Source of the DNA: Cladopsammia gracilis
Lineage: Eukaryota > Cnidaria > Anthozoa > Scleractinia > Dendrophylliidae
Direction of reading: 5' to 3'
NCBI GenBank assembly: GCA_022457155.1
Contig: JAJGOT010000220.1
Coordinates: forward strand, 362,501 to 426,500
Length of the DNA stretch: 64,000 nt
Within the stretch, counting starts at the first letter, position 1. Each line of letters starts with the position of its first letter. Of this stretch, positions 18,135 through 30,400 are shown in pieces. Under the pieces are notes generated by a model that saw only the letters and a list, made by a program, of their open reading frames with translations, ran no database searches and was not told the origin of the DNA. The position numbers and the translations under genes were made by a program.

Positions 18135-18591
18135 TACCTTATTATAGGAAATAACGCTCCTGTAAATTAAGGTCTTTGAAATTAAAGCGACTTAAATTAA
18201 CGCGAATTGGAGGGAAAATTTCTTTCGAATAAAGGAAATTAACGCGAGAGAGGGGGCAAATTTTCAAAATGAAGAAAATTAACACGATTATTTATGTCTC
18301 TAAAGATATTTTGGCTGTAGTAGAAAGCAAGAATGCCATATCTTTAAGGATTTTACATTGTAAAAGACTGAAAAATACTGTGGAGAAAAGAGAAGGTTTT
18401 TGTTTCCTAGTTGCTGTATGTGTTCGAGCAGTATCCTGAATTTGGAGTGAAATTAAGGTCTCGGAAATGAACGCTCCACTTAAATAATGTCGCGGAAATT
18501 AACGCTCACAAAAATTAACGCGACTTAAATTAACGCGAATTTTGAGAATTCGCGTTAATTTCATGGAGCGCTAATTTCCTATAATAAGGTA
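18135..18591. mobile_element. 457-bp MITE, TACCTTATTATAGGAAAT ends, copy 1
   Basis: TIR TACCTTATTATAGGAAAT... with the inverted end ...TTTCCTATAATAAGGTA. Inside, AATTAACGCGAATT-type motifs recur in both orientations next to each terminus. A 462-bp copy in the same orientation lies at 19768-20229. Confidence 0.9.
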
Positions 18592-18952
18592 ATCAAATGA
18601 ATGCCAATGGTTACTACTTTTAGCATGTTTTAGCACGTGCTTGCTTAGAAAACGAAACAATTTTTATGGCTTTAAAACTTACTATTCAACGAGTACTGCA
18701 CGAGTTAAACTCAGTGTGGTTGTCTCCTTGGTTTTTTTTTGTCAAATCCCTTCAGTCTCTGAATCTCAAGTTTTTCTTATTTTATTTTATTTCAGTATTT
18801 TATTTTTTCATGGTCAAAGTTGAGAAAGGACACCAGAAACTCACCCAGTCTGGACTCTTTCAAGACAAAAATACGAAAAACAGATATCAGTAGCTTGATA
18901 GATAACAATTGTGATAATTGCTATCTTTGTTGACAATGAACACTTTTTTATA
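18592..18952. other. spacer, no gene
   Basis: AT-rich, with overlapping short open frames dominated by Phe and Leu codons. Nothing supported. Confidence 0.5.
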
Positions 18953-19211
18953 TACTACGATTATCAGTTGAGCAAGGCACGAGCGATGTTTGGCGACAAA
19001 GTTATGCCGTTAAAACTACTTCGTTGTCAAGGGCAACTTGCAACGTTTCAAACGGCAACTTGTCTGTTATTGTTTGTCATTGGACGTCATCAGTAACAAA
19101 ACGCTTTACCGTTGGAAACATAGCAAGTTGCCCTTGACAACAACGTAGTTTTAACGGCAAAACTTTGTCACCAAACATCGCTCGTCCCTTGCTCAACTGA
19201 TAATCGTAGTA
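18953..19211. mobile_element. 259-bp palindromic MITE
   Basis: Arms of about 90 bp: TACTACGATTATCAGTTGAG ... GTTGTCAAGGGCAACTTGC and the complement ending ACTGATAATCGTAGTA. A few mismatches only. It can fold into a long hairpin. Confidence 0.85.
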
Positions 19212-19636
19212 CATTTATACATTTTTAGCTATTTTCTCTTCTTAAAACTAGGACATTTCAACATGTAGAAAGCTACCTTTATACATAGGGCTGGGATAAT
19301 TTTAATTTACAATATATTCTATGTAGTTAGTAGTGTCCACAACTAGCTCTAACAGCTAAATACTTGACACTTGAATAAAGTCTTACTTACTTTCTGGAAG
19401 TAAAATAATAGACTTTCTCAAAGTCACCTAATACAAATTTTTGAAAAGTTAGTTTCTTCGTTCGAAGGGTCGCCCTTCGCGACTTCACTTCCTCGTGCAA
19501 ATTTATCGTTTGTGTAATAAGCTCGTCTAAAAAAGCGAAGGTCGAATTGTGGCAAGACTTTTAAGTGAAGTTACTGTTTTTTTATTTACCACTTGACCAT
19601 TTTACTTGCTCAAATTTATCTTTCTCTTAATTTTGT
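19212..19636. other. spacer, no gene
   Basis: Bases 19370-19400 (TTGAATAAAGTCTTACTTACTTT) resemble the simple 3' tail of a retroposon but are too short to assign. Confidence 0.4.
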
Positions 19637-20317
19637 AAAGGGACACTTCCGCTAAAATAGCAAAATTTCTCTGAGCTTCCATTTCCACGTTATATCGCCA
19701 AATACCACCAAATATACAACTTAGTTGGATTTTTTTAAAAAGATTCTATAGAGTAAAACAAAAACAGTACCTTATTATAGGAAATTAACGCTGCTGTAAA
19801 TTAAGGTCTTTGAAATTAACGCGACTTAAATTAACGCGAATTGGAGTGAAAATTTCTTTCGAATAAAGGAAATTAACGCGGGAGAGGGAAAAATTTCCAA
19901 AATGAAGAAAATTAACGCGATTATTGATGTATTTAAAGATATTTTGGCTGACTGTGTAGTACAAAGAAAAAAAAACGGATGTCGAGAACCGCTCTTCTGA
20001 AAGCAAGAATGAATTGGAAATATTGCAAATTATAAAAGATTGAAAAATAGTGTCCAGAAAAGAGGTTATTGCTTCCTAGTTGCTATATGTGTTCGGACAA
20101 TATCCAGAATTTGGGGTGAAATTAAGGTCTCGGAAATTAACGCTCACAAAAATTAACGCGACTTAAATTAACGCGAATGTTGAGAATTCGCGTTAATTTC
20201 GTGAAGCGTTAATTTCCTATAATAAGGTAGTTTGGAGATAAAGTGCAGGATTGCAAGGATTGAAGTGGATTACAGTTCATGAAAAACACGTTATTTCAGC
20301 CGGGACAGTGTGCCTTT
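19637..20317. mobile_element. probable outer MITE interrupted by a nested MITE
   Basis: Left end TAAAGGGACACTTCCGCTAAAATA and right end CAGCCGGGACAGTGTGCCTTTA are inverted and imperfect. Ends of the AAAGGGACACTG type recur at 31886-32282 and about 43697-44226. The TACCTTATTATAGG element (19768-20229) sits inside it. Confidence 0.55.
19768..20229. mobile_element. 462-bp MITE, TACCTTATTATAGGAAAT ends, copy 2
   Basis: Same ends, orientation and internal TTAACGCGAATT motifs as 18135-18591. Confidence 0.9.
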
Positions 20318-21538
20318 AATAATTTTATTCTATTAATTGTAACTTAGTACATTTGTTCCGTGAGATGCACAGTTCACGGTTGAGTTGCAGTCTTGTCTTC
20401 ACGGTGTTTTCGCTCAGCCTGGGCGCTTGGAGCTGATCCCCGTGTATAGCAGACATTTTGTAAATCGACTTTGTTGAAAAACGAACTTTATTGTTTACAT
20501 AAACGGTTAAATTTTCATAATAATAAAAAAATTAAAACGGATTCGTTTTTCCCATCATACAGGAGCTCATGCATCAGTGATCAGCTTCAGACCTTTTGTT
20601 GGATATCAATAAATGAAAGGCCGTTTTTTTTCGAATTTCCGACGGATTGAAACAGTGGGGTATGTGTTTGTAAAATTGCTCTCGATGCCGGCAAAAAATG
20701 TTTTTGCTTTCAACGTTATTCAGTTATAATTTCTGCTATGACCATGATTACCATTTTTTCCTTTACTTTATATTTTACTTTTTTTAGTGTTAGATGTCTA
20801 GAATACGACTCTGTGTTTTTTCGTGCGAAGCCATTTAGGTCTTCGGTTTTACTTTGATTTGTGATTTCATTTTGTAGTCATCCCCACGAAAATGCTTTTT
20901 CGAACTGTCAACTGCATGACAATACTTAAAAAAAAATTAAGCACTCTTGCTAAAAGCAGTTGCCTAGAGGGTAAGCCACGCAATTTTTCGTGATTTTCTT
21001 TAACATTAGTCTCTTCTTTTGACAGTTCCGAAGTTAAAAATGCAAATTAAATATGTTATCGCTGATAGAAATCGCAGCTGCTTTAGCAGCAAACAAAGAG
21101 AATTTCCGAGCATTGTAGACCTTTTCTTGCCAAATGAGCTGCTAACCTTTGTCGTACTGACAAGAATCATGTTATGTCACGTAGTCTCCGCTTCAACCGC
21201 GCGGTATAGAGATAGCGATTTTATATATATTTGATTATACTACGTTTTTTTAGCATGGAAACATTTGTGTATACACCAGATTTATTATGTGATGAGTAAG
21301 TTTATTAGATCAGCAGCATTTATAATTTTTTACTGTTACTTATTATATTGTATTACTCTGTTACTTTTTACTTTACACACGACCCCACAAGCTCTGAAGC
21401 TTAAATTTTTATCGTGTTAAAATAAAGGTTATCCATCCAGCCAATATTCATTTAATGTTTGGGACAGAATGTATTGATATAAGACCCCAAGACCGTAGCC
21501 TCAGTCATACTGAGAGTAAGACATACAAAACAATTATA
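20318..21538. other. intergenic; possible LINE tail near 21380-21440
   Basis: No gene seen. CCCCACAAGCTCTGAAGCTT followed by AAATTTTTATCGTG and AATAAAGGTTATCC resembles a LINE 3' UTR end, at low confidence because no coding part precedes it. Confidence 0.35.
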
Positions 21539-21717
21539 GACCTCTTTCATAATTGCGGCCGATTTATTTATTCTTTTATATGTATGTTAATCAGCCTTAT
21601 TGGCCTCGTTAGCGTGTGCAAAATTCAAAAGAATGTTTACTCCAAAATGAGGTCAGTGAGGCTAATTAGAATACATATAAAAGAATAAATAAATCGGCCG
21701 ACATTATGAAAGAGGTG
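21539..21717. mobile_element. 179-bp MITE with CCTCTTTCATAAT ends
   Basis: Inverted arms (GACCTCTTTCATAATTGCGG with GATTTATTTATTCTTTTATA, and their complement). The inner arm is shared with 1545-1728. Confidence 0.82.
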
Positions 21718-22875
21718 CACAAAGCCCACTAGACTGCGCTCTATAAGGAAACAAAACCACAGCACCAGCGAACGATGGAGATGAAGAAACAGAGCTCGGA
21801 CAGACAAGACCAAGGAACTGTATTTAAAATCCAAGGGCTCATGAAAATACGGGCCAAACACCATAATTTCGCCGGCAGCAACCAAATCAGAATAAAATTC
21901 TTATTTGCAATAAAGTGCCTAATAATTTTTTTTGAGAATGCTTGATTTTTTTTTTTTAAAAAAAAAAACTATTTTGGACCACAGGCTGGAGGGAGCAGGA
22001 AAGGAAGGGTGTGTTAAGGAACATTTTTCAATTGGCTTTTAAGCGGCCTTCTCCAAGTCAGATCAACGTGAAATTTTCACCACTAACTAATTTTGAATTG
22101 ACGTTTGGCAAGATATATTTTCTAGTAAAATCGATATTACCATGACGACGATAAACAAGAAACTTCGAAATCGGTAAAAGTGAAATTTAGCGCGTTTAAG
22201 ATTTCGCATTGAAAATGCCACATAGGCATCTTAAAATATGGTATATGGCATATATATTTTGCAAGAATAAAAAAAATCTGTATGTTTGAATTAAAATAAA
22301 TCGCAATAACATTTCAAACCTTACTATTTGGGTACTGGTATTAAATTGATCGAGAGATTAACACTGGTTTTGTGAAATTACTTAATGATAATGTCAAAAA
22401 GTAGCTTGATGTTATGTTTGCAAACTTTGAAAGTTTTGTTTACTTTCTCTTTTGCGATCTTGAGAACTACCTTTTTTCCTAACTTCGCTTCATGTGCAAT
22501 TTTTGGCTAATTTTCGTTTTTAATGACTTTAGCAAAAATCTGAGAAACGGCTCGATGGATTTTTTTAAAACATTCACTGTGCATGCTTACCGATGTGCAA
22601 AATATTATCTGAAAGTTTCATTGGCATTGATTCACTGGAACGCCTTCAAATTTTAAGTACGAACCGGTCGAAAAAATGGCGTTACATATTTACTTTTTTA
22701 AGTTATGCTTAATAATGATTTCAAATCAATGCGCACTGATTCTACAGAAAGTAGTGAGATTTTATTTTTTTCAGATCAAGATTAAACAAACCAGGAAAAC
22801 TAAGCATGGAATATTTATTCTAAAACAAACCAGGAAAACTAAGCATGGAATATTTATTCATTATTTGTACATTTA
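21718..22875. other. intergenic, low complexity in part
   Basis: T- and A-runs near 21945-21970. A 32-bp direct repeat (AAACAAACCAGGAAAACTAA, then GCATGG) occurs at about 22784 and 22823. No gene seen. Confidence 0.5.
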
Positions 22876-23006
22876 AATTTAGTTAATTATGTTTCTCCCA
22901 GGGCTCCCATTGATAGCAGTGGGTTTTTTTTAACCCTCTGAAGGGACTACCCTGGGAGAACATAGAATTTTATTTTTAAATAAAGGTGCCTGTCTGTCTG
23001 TCTGTC
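22876..23006 (+). repeat. LINE-like 3' terminus with (CTGT)n tail
   Basis: A hairpin-forming CTCCCAGGG ... CCCTGGGAG, then AATAAAGGTGCC and a run of CTGT units. Hairpin plus short microsatellite is usual for CR1/L2-type 3' ends; no coding part is left. Confidence 0.5.
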
Positions 23007-24027
23007 TAATGATTAACTTAACGGTTGCATAAAAGCACTTGAAGGGGCCTAGAAAATACGCAAAAAACGGTAAACACGAGTACAAATCAAACAGAACTCC
23101 TCAGTTAGGTGATAGTGTTTTACTTTATTCGTTTCTGTTACTAGCATTCTCATTTATTTTCCATTTTTTTTTTACTAAACAAGGTAATATTTCATGTCAG
23201 AATGATTTTCCCCAAAAAAACGTGAGATTGGAAGTCTTGTCGTGAGGCCGTGAGAAAAGATAAAAAATCGTGAGACTCGGCAGGTCTGGAAAATGCTCTT
23301 GGAGTCAAATAATAATCTCTTTTCTTAAAACATTACACTGGAAATCCCAACTTTTCAGAAGTTATCCGATCAACTCTATTATAAACAACTTGCGATGTTG
23401 AGACGACAATGCGGCATTTATTGAAGGCAAGTTCCGTATTGGGCGGAGTCGCGAAATTTGAAATGTCGATTTTGTATGCGAGCTGCGCTGAAAAAAGTAA
23501 AGTGCAGCGGGAATTTTTCTACCAATCGCAAGCTGTTTCTTGAGACAGCACTATTTCAAAAGCACGCAAAAGTTAAACATCTGAAAGCAATGGTCACACG
23601 ACATGTACACAGCCATATCACCCGGGCAGTGGCAGCTATGGACAGCTGTTTCTTCCTTGTTATGACTCAACAGCATGGCATAGGCGTTGGACTCCTGGTG
23701 TAACCTCACCTTAACCTCCTCAGCTCAGCAGACCTTCTTTGGCTCATCATGCACTTTTCGTTCTTGGAGAGGTATGCGTGACGAACCAAAAGAAGGTTTG
23801 CGTATGAAGTTAAAGTATCTGAGAACCGTGATATTTATCTTCATATGACGTCAAATGAAGATATCATAGTGCGATGACGTCAAACTTCGAGATCAAAATC
23901 TACAAAAATTTGCATGTGATACATATTATATAAGGCCATCTGTATCAGGTCAAACGTACAGCAAGGGAACACGTACTTTTTAGATTTCTCACATGCCAGT
24001 ATGTTTCCGCCTAGTTTACATTAACTC
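23007..24027. other. intergenic
   Basis: The open frame at 23458-23703 shows no family motif. Bases 23735-23800 (CTTTTCGTTCTTGGAGAGGT...GACGAACCAAAAGAA) look like a dispersed coral-type repeat end. No gene supported. Confidence 0.4.
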
Positions 24028-24232
24028 TCTCTCACTCCGGGAGTCAAACATGTAGACATGTAATGTAGTTCGAACTTTTCAGTCTGTGGACGAAATTTTA
24101 TTGTGTGACCATTCAAATGAAACTTCTTCGGCAGTCGACTTTTGAATCGTACCATTTGTTTTTCAATATTTTTTAACAAAAGGAAATTTGGAATTTTTCT
24201 TGAATTTTGACACTTTTGCTAGTTCAAGGGTT
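24028..24232. repeat. dispersed 'GTCTGTGGA' repeat, isolated copy
   Basis: It matches 35098-35312: both run from CTTTCACTC/CTCTCACTC through ACATGTA...TAGTTC, CAGTCTGTGGACGAA and GTGTGACCATTCAAATGAAA to TTTTTCTTGAATTTTG. A family with many copies in NALF intron 1 and at 55845-56080. Confidence 0.75.
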
Positions 24233-24684
24233 AATTTGTGCTTTTTTTAGGGAAGTATTCTGATACACGGAAATTCATTTGATCGGTAATCATTTTCCCG
24301 TGTGTTTTCAGTTCCAAAAAAATAATAAAACCCGGGACGTAATGTGATTTACTTGAAGTAGCCGAAAAAGGTTTTTAGTTTACTTTGAATACATAGAATT
24401 GTGTTCTTTTGGGAAGGATTTTTGGTTTACTTGTAATCAATACATAATTTCATTCTTCTGGCAAAGTTTTCGGTTTCCCCAGAATAGTCAGAATCGCGAA
24501 ATCAGTGATTTTTTTGGCAGAATAGTGTTCTTTCGGAAACGTTTTAGGTTTACTCGGAATGGGTAGACATGATTGCGTTCTATTCGGCAAGTTCTTGCTT
24601 CATTTGGACTGCACAAAATTCCGTTTTTCTGGGAACGTGTTGGTAATTTCTAGGTACCTACCAAGATACCTATAAAATATTACT

Positions 24685-24973
24685 AATAGGCCTTATCACG
24701 GTTTTTCCAAAATTTTATATGGGCCTGATAGCAAAAATCCATCGACACTGCTGGGAAAAGCATCTCAAAATTAGTAAAATGGCGGAGTTTAAAAGCGATA
24801 TCTTTTAAAATAATGGAGATATAGCTCCGCAAAGTCGGCAAATTTCACAGACGTTTGTATCGCTTTTAAACTCGGCCATTTTACTAATTTTGAGATGCTT
24901 TTCCCAGCAGTGTCGATGGATTTTTGCTATCAGACCCATATAAATTTTTGGAAAAACCGTGATAAGGCCTATT
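24685..24973. mobile_element. 289-bp palindromic MITE
   Basis: TIR AATAGGCCTTATCACGGTTT, arms about 120 bp including GACACTGCTGGGAAAAGCAT, almost fully complementary. The centre is AT-rich (24800-24850). Confidence 0.92.
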
Positions 24974-25549
24974 GTATGAGAGCTGAAATCTTCAAAAAAT
25001 AAATTTCATAAAGTTTGTGTTGTCCTTTGGGAATTGATATTTTAGTCAGTCCTGGTTTTTTCTAATAATGCGCCCATAGTATCAACTTCAATTCCGCATT
25101 CACTGATAGCCTGGAAGAAGAGGCACAGTTTGTATAAAGTATTGAGATAACTTCAAAAATTATTTCATTTTCATTTAATAAAATTATAGTCATGGTACTC
25201 GATCATCATCTAACATAATTATTTATTGATTGTAGAAGTACAAGTTATGGAAAATTTTCATTGAAATATGGGGGTGGGGGCAAATCTGGAATAATTTGTA
25301 GCAGCTTCATGTGTCCAAAATCAAAGTATTCTAGGCCAGATCTATTATAATAAGTCAAAGATTTAGGACAAAAAAAAACGTGTAAGTGACGTATCACATC
25401 CATCCATCTGGTTCCTGATCAGTCATTATATAGGAATCTTTTTAGAAAAGCTCAGCTGTAGAGCTTGCTAAGATCTCCTGCCATAATATAGTGAATTTTG
25501 TATAAATGTAACATAATGGAAAGGCTGATGTCTAAAATGAGGGAGCTGA
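24974..25549. other. intergenic, no feature recognised
   Basis: AT-rich with no exon or repeat boundary that I can define. Confidence 0.5.
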
Positions 25550-26000
25550 AGAAAACACTCAGTGCTCGATTCATCTTTAAAAAAGAAATTCGCTTAAGGG
25601 CCCTCGATACAACTTCAACCACTTGTTAGGTTGTAACACTGTTGTTAGCTAATAGGTTATCAAATAAGACGTTTGCGAATGGAACGTCACGGGATTAAAG
25701 CCGTGTTGTGAGTGACCAGTCGGATACATTTACGGAATAAAACACGATTCATGATAAGATGATATTTAAAAACTCCGAAAATCGCTCAAAGGCCCTTTTA
25801 CCTTGTTAGGCCACAAGGTAAAAGACGTAAAAGTTTATCAATGAGACGTTCGCGAATAGAACGTCACGGGATAAAAGCTGTGTTGGGAGCGGGGTTGGGA
25901 GTGACTAGTCGGAAGAAAACACTGATCGCTTGATTCATCTTTAAAATCGAAAATCTCAAAAGGGCCCTCGATACAACTTTAACCACTTGTTACACTGTGA
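25550..26000. repeat. diverged direct duplication
   Basis: AGAAAACACT...GATTCATCTTTAAAA...GGGCCCTCGATACAACTT at 25550-25630 recurs at 25912-25998. AGACGTT(T/C)GCGAAT...AACGTCACGGGAT at 25666-25700 recurs at 25846-25880. Probably two units of an unidentified element. Confidence 0.7.
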
Positions 26001-26950
26001 GTTCTCAATACCAGAAATATTGACCTTTATACAGATTATACAATGTTATCGTTTAAAACGAGCTCCATAGGGTGTCACCAAAAGTGGTATTTAAAAAATG
26101 AATTTTAGACATGTCTAGAAACATGTAGAAAAATCTTCCACTGCTATAAAATGTAGAATTTATTTTACTCTTTTTCCCTCGAGGTTTCAATTAGACCAGC
26201 AACAAGGCGACATCGGTGGAAAAGCGAAAAAATCAATTTTAGCTTGAAGTGCACAGACAAGAGCCGAAATATTCAAATTATAAAACAAAGAGCACAGCGG
26301 TAAATGCTTATCACTTCGAACCAAGGTTACGTGACATCACACGTCAATCACACTGAAGCGTATTTGACTAGGAAATTGAAGTATATAGTTTGTGTTTCAT
26401 CGCAAATGAATGCAAAATATTGAATATCCCTTTCCTGTTTCTAAGCTTATACGTGACGCTGTATCTCTATCTTTCTCCTTTCTTTCCGCATGTAGAGATT
26501 CCGAGATTCCAATTGTGACGGCCTCCCGCGGGGTTTGATTTTAGTAATCGAATATTTTACAATACTCAAGGGAACTTCAGTACAGCCACAGCACATGCGT
26601 TGCAAACCGACGTAGCCTTGACTCCAGAATTGGAAGAAAAATTTTCCTGCATCATTTCCGCTTATTCTTTTACTGCTTTGTTTACAAGTTTGTGATCCGA
26701 AGTCACTTGTCACTGGGAATAACACAGACACTCTCGTATGGCGCGGTGACTAAATGATTGCAGATGTAAACCTATTCACGTACATGTCCATCACATTCAA
26801 CGAGTTAGTTGAACCGAAACCGTACTCGCGTCCTTTATCAGGGCTTTCACTTTTCAAGGCTTCGTATGGTTTTCACCGTTTACCAAGAGGTGTATGAGCT
26901 CTGGTCGGATCTAAACCTGAGTTGTTCATTCTCCATGTATCGGATCGCTT
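26001..26950. other. upstream region of the NALF-like gene
   Basis: It should contain the promoter and 5' UTR, but I see no convincing TATA box. An in-frame stop (TGA, 26918-26920) bounds the reading frame, so ATG 26951 is the first possible start in this exon. Open frames on the minus strand (26447-26731) lack family signals. Confidence 0.45.
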
Positions 26951-27469
26951 ATGCGGGAAACAGACTTGGGAAAAGTCCTCTTCACATGGAGTAGAAACCG
27001 ACGACACTTGCGCGACTGCGGGTTACGTTCAAGGTCGTCTTCATCCTTGTACATCTTACTGATCTTAAATCTTTTCGTTACGGTTACAGGATTGGGTGTT
27101 GACGAAGAGATAGGCACTAAATCTTTCAATTGTTGCGGAATGCGAATAAACACTTCTAAATGCTGGACTAATCTAGCGTGTGCTTGCGACGACTGCGCTG
27201 GTCGAACACAACGCGACGCGGTTAATCCGTCTTTGAACTTCTACTACCGTTTGAAATTTTGTTCATCTTTTCCCTTGAATGAGGTTTTGAATGGTGAATT
27301 GCTAAAGAACAGAAGTTTCTGTCAGGAGCAATTAAAGACGCTACAAGAGGCGGACAATAAGGCTCGTGTCAGCTACAGGAATTTTGAGGGAATTCTCGAG
27401 CGGATAGATTGCGGAGAAAATTGGAATGAGAACACGTATTCTGCCACTTCAACCTGCTTGGACTGCATG
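26951..27469 (+). CDS. NALF1: NALF-like exon 1
   Basis: 173 codons ending ATG|GTGAGT (phase 0). It covers the N-terminus, the hydrophobic segment LYILLILNLFVTVTG and the first cysteine group (FNCCGMRINTSKCW, CACDDC). It also holds the helical FCQEQLKTLQEADNKARV region and CLDCM. Confidence 0.85.
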
Positions 27470-30400
27470 GTGAGTGGGTTATACGTAAATTTACATCATG
27501 TTCTTCCTTAATGAAGGGCGCAAATGTTAAATGATTGCATCGCTGTTTATTTTGCATGGTGCGCCGTGTGTTTCCGAGGGACAAATTACTTTTGAATTTG
27601 ACGAGAACGATTTCTCTGTCGCAAAAGGCGGGCTTCTCTTCACTGTGATTGTGCCGGGGTTTTACTATCATTGGGTACTTTTGAAACAAACACGCAAAAT
27701 AAAAATTACTCTCTTTAAATCCCTTTGTGGCTTCGCTTAGGCCACTTAGTTCGCAGCGATTATTCAAGTAAAAGGTTTTTCTGTTCAAGAATTAATCAAA
27801 TTCTGTCATTCGAGAAAATTGAAAGAACAGCAGTGTTACTACTTTTGTTTACAATCAAGTGTCGTTCGCTCTTCATTGTTGATGAACATCGAAGCGTAAA
27901 AATCACTGCGACCGCGACCTTCGTCCCTAAAACAATGACATTAGTCGGTATTTTATAGAGATGGCGAATTCAAATTGGTTTTCTTGATAAGTTGCGCGAA
28001 GCTACGTTTGAAGTACGAGCTGCCGTTTGCAAATTACAATGTTAAATTAAAGCTGTATGTGTTTTTCTTAATTTTTTACTGCGATCAAAATTAAACTGGA
28101 GAAACAGGTGGACGGGAAGGACTCTCTTGCTGTTTTCAACCATGTAATTTCCATTGAATGCTTTTTAAAAATATGCAGAACAAAAGTATGGTGACAAACG
28201 CAATAATAGTAATTATAATAATAGGACCAAGCAAGTCGCAATTTTTTTTCCGCGTAACAGCAGCTTTTAACCCAAATTATGATTATTTTATTTTCAGTTC
28301 AGTCGGTAGAAACGGCGACCATCGAACTATACGTTAATTTATTTATCTTAACTCCGCATATTCACAGTTTGATAGTGTGTGGAGTCTTTAAACCGCAAAT
28401 GATATAGATCTGTATGGTTTTCGCATAAAAACAGAAAGAAATCTTCACGATCGCCTATGGATAGGATTATCTAAAATGTCAAAATCACGATCTAAATGCA
28501 GTTTAACGCCATCTAAATTTCTAGTGACATTCACTCTAATACTGTTTTAGCATTCAACCGTTCTTTGTTTCATCGTAAGGCCTTCGCAAACAAGGACGAA
28601 CATTTTCCATTATTGACTTGGATTCTTTTTAAGAAACAGCAAACAGATCCACGATTGAGTATCGATGATGGATTATCCCTTTCGTGAAGGCAAATAGTTT
28701 GGTTGACAAAAAAAGTGTCATAATTTTACAAGGACGCTACTTCATTTCGTGAAATGCACTTTTGATCTTTTTGTTTCCAAATGGCAATTTTTGTATTGAG
28801 GCACTCTAAGATTATTTTCATTTCAATGCTCTTGTTAGAGAATGCAAAGTGCGCGCAAACCACTACACCCCACTGCGATATGACGTTTTATCTTGAACAA
28901 CGCCGAAAATTACATCTCCATAATTTCCATTGGCCACTGTCCATCGAGTAGAGCACTTCAAAAAATGCACCGGCCTTTGGTTTTAAGAGGCTTTTTAGTC
29001 TATCAAGTCGCTGAGAAAATATTGAAAAGCTCTAAAAGTTTTAAGTGGAGTTTGACGATTGTCGGGTTTTTTTTAAGGAAAGCAAGTATTATTTGATCGG
29101 TGGGCAAATGTGTTTGCATAATGTCGTGTGTCGGGAAATTTGTTTGGATTTGATGTTCCCATATGTTCTCCATATTTCGAAATATGTGTCATCAGACGGT
29201 TTGACGAGGCTTCATAACCTCATTTGTTCAACCGAACGGCTTGCAAAATTCAAAAGATAAGCTTATTTGAAAGGTATACAACTGATTTTTTTGTTTGAAA
29301 TTGATTTTATTTTTAATTATGTGCATCTGTTGAATTTTAAAATTTTTAATTTTTATATTCATATTCGTGAAACTTCATGTAAACCAGGCATTTAATCTTT
29401 CATTTCCAGCAGCCATCAACTTGTGATTATTCATTTTCAATACCAAGAAGACAAGCGACAAACGATTAAATAAGTATTGATGAACCGCCAAATTCTTACA
29501 AGACGGATTAAAAGAAATGTATTACAGACGCAAATGGAATTGAATTTGTTTTTGATGGTGAGATTCGTGCGCGTTAAATTGCGTTTTTTTGAATCTAGAT
29601 TATTGGCGTCTCACAGATTAAAGGTGCTCTTTATTTATTTGTGGATCAATCGTGTGTAATTTTAATATTCAGCATCCACAGACATGTATTTCGTACATTC
29701 AAGCAGGTGTTAACTCCGTTAAATTATTTTTTTTGTAACCTTCAAATTCAAACAACGTCGATGTAGAACTATCGAGAAAAGAAACCGCCGCTATATTAAT
29801 CGATAGAAGTCGCATTTTTTTTTTAAAAAAAAGTGCAAATTAATCTTTCAGAACGCGTAATATCTGTCTTTCAAAAATATCCTCACGCAATAATTTTAGC
29901 TATTTGAACGGTTTAAAGTAACATACATTTATAGCTAAACCTCCTTAACCTCCTGTCAAGTTGTATGTACAAATACTGTAATGGTTTGTAAGTAGAAACA
30001 AAGAATTATCGAAAGTTTTTTTTTTGGAGGAAAACAATCTCGATCGTAACCATTACATTTATTCATAACCACGTAACCACGTATTATAGTTATTTTACTT
30101 TTTCCACGTCCTTTTTAAAATTTCTCCCCCTCAAGCAGATACAAGAGTCTCTTTAAATACTGGATTACCTCAAGCTTAATCTACACCAAAACAAAATAAT
30201 TAAAACGTTTCTTATTTTACTTTTCTAATTTCAGTCAGAATGTCTCGTCCTTTTTTTGCCATTATCAATATTTACTCAAAAGACCCAATCAGCCCTCCTT
30301 AAATTAAAGTAGGTTTAATTAATTATGGATGCTTTCTGCTGGAGCAAAGTGTGTATATTTGTGAATTAGCATAGTCTTTGTAAAACTTCGTTCATGTGGA

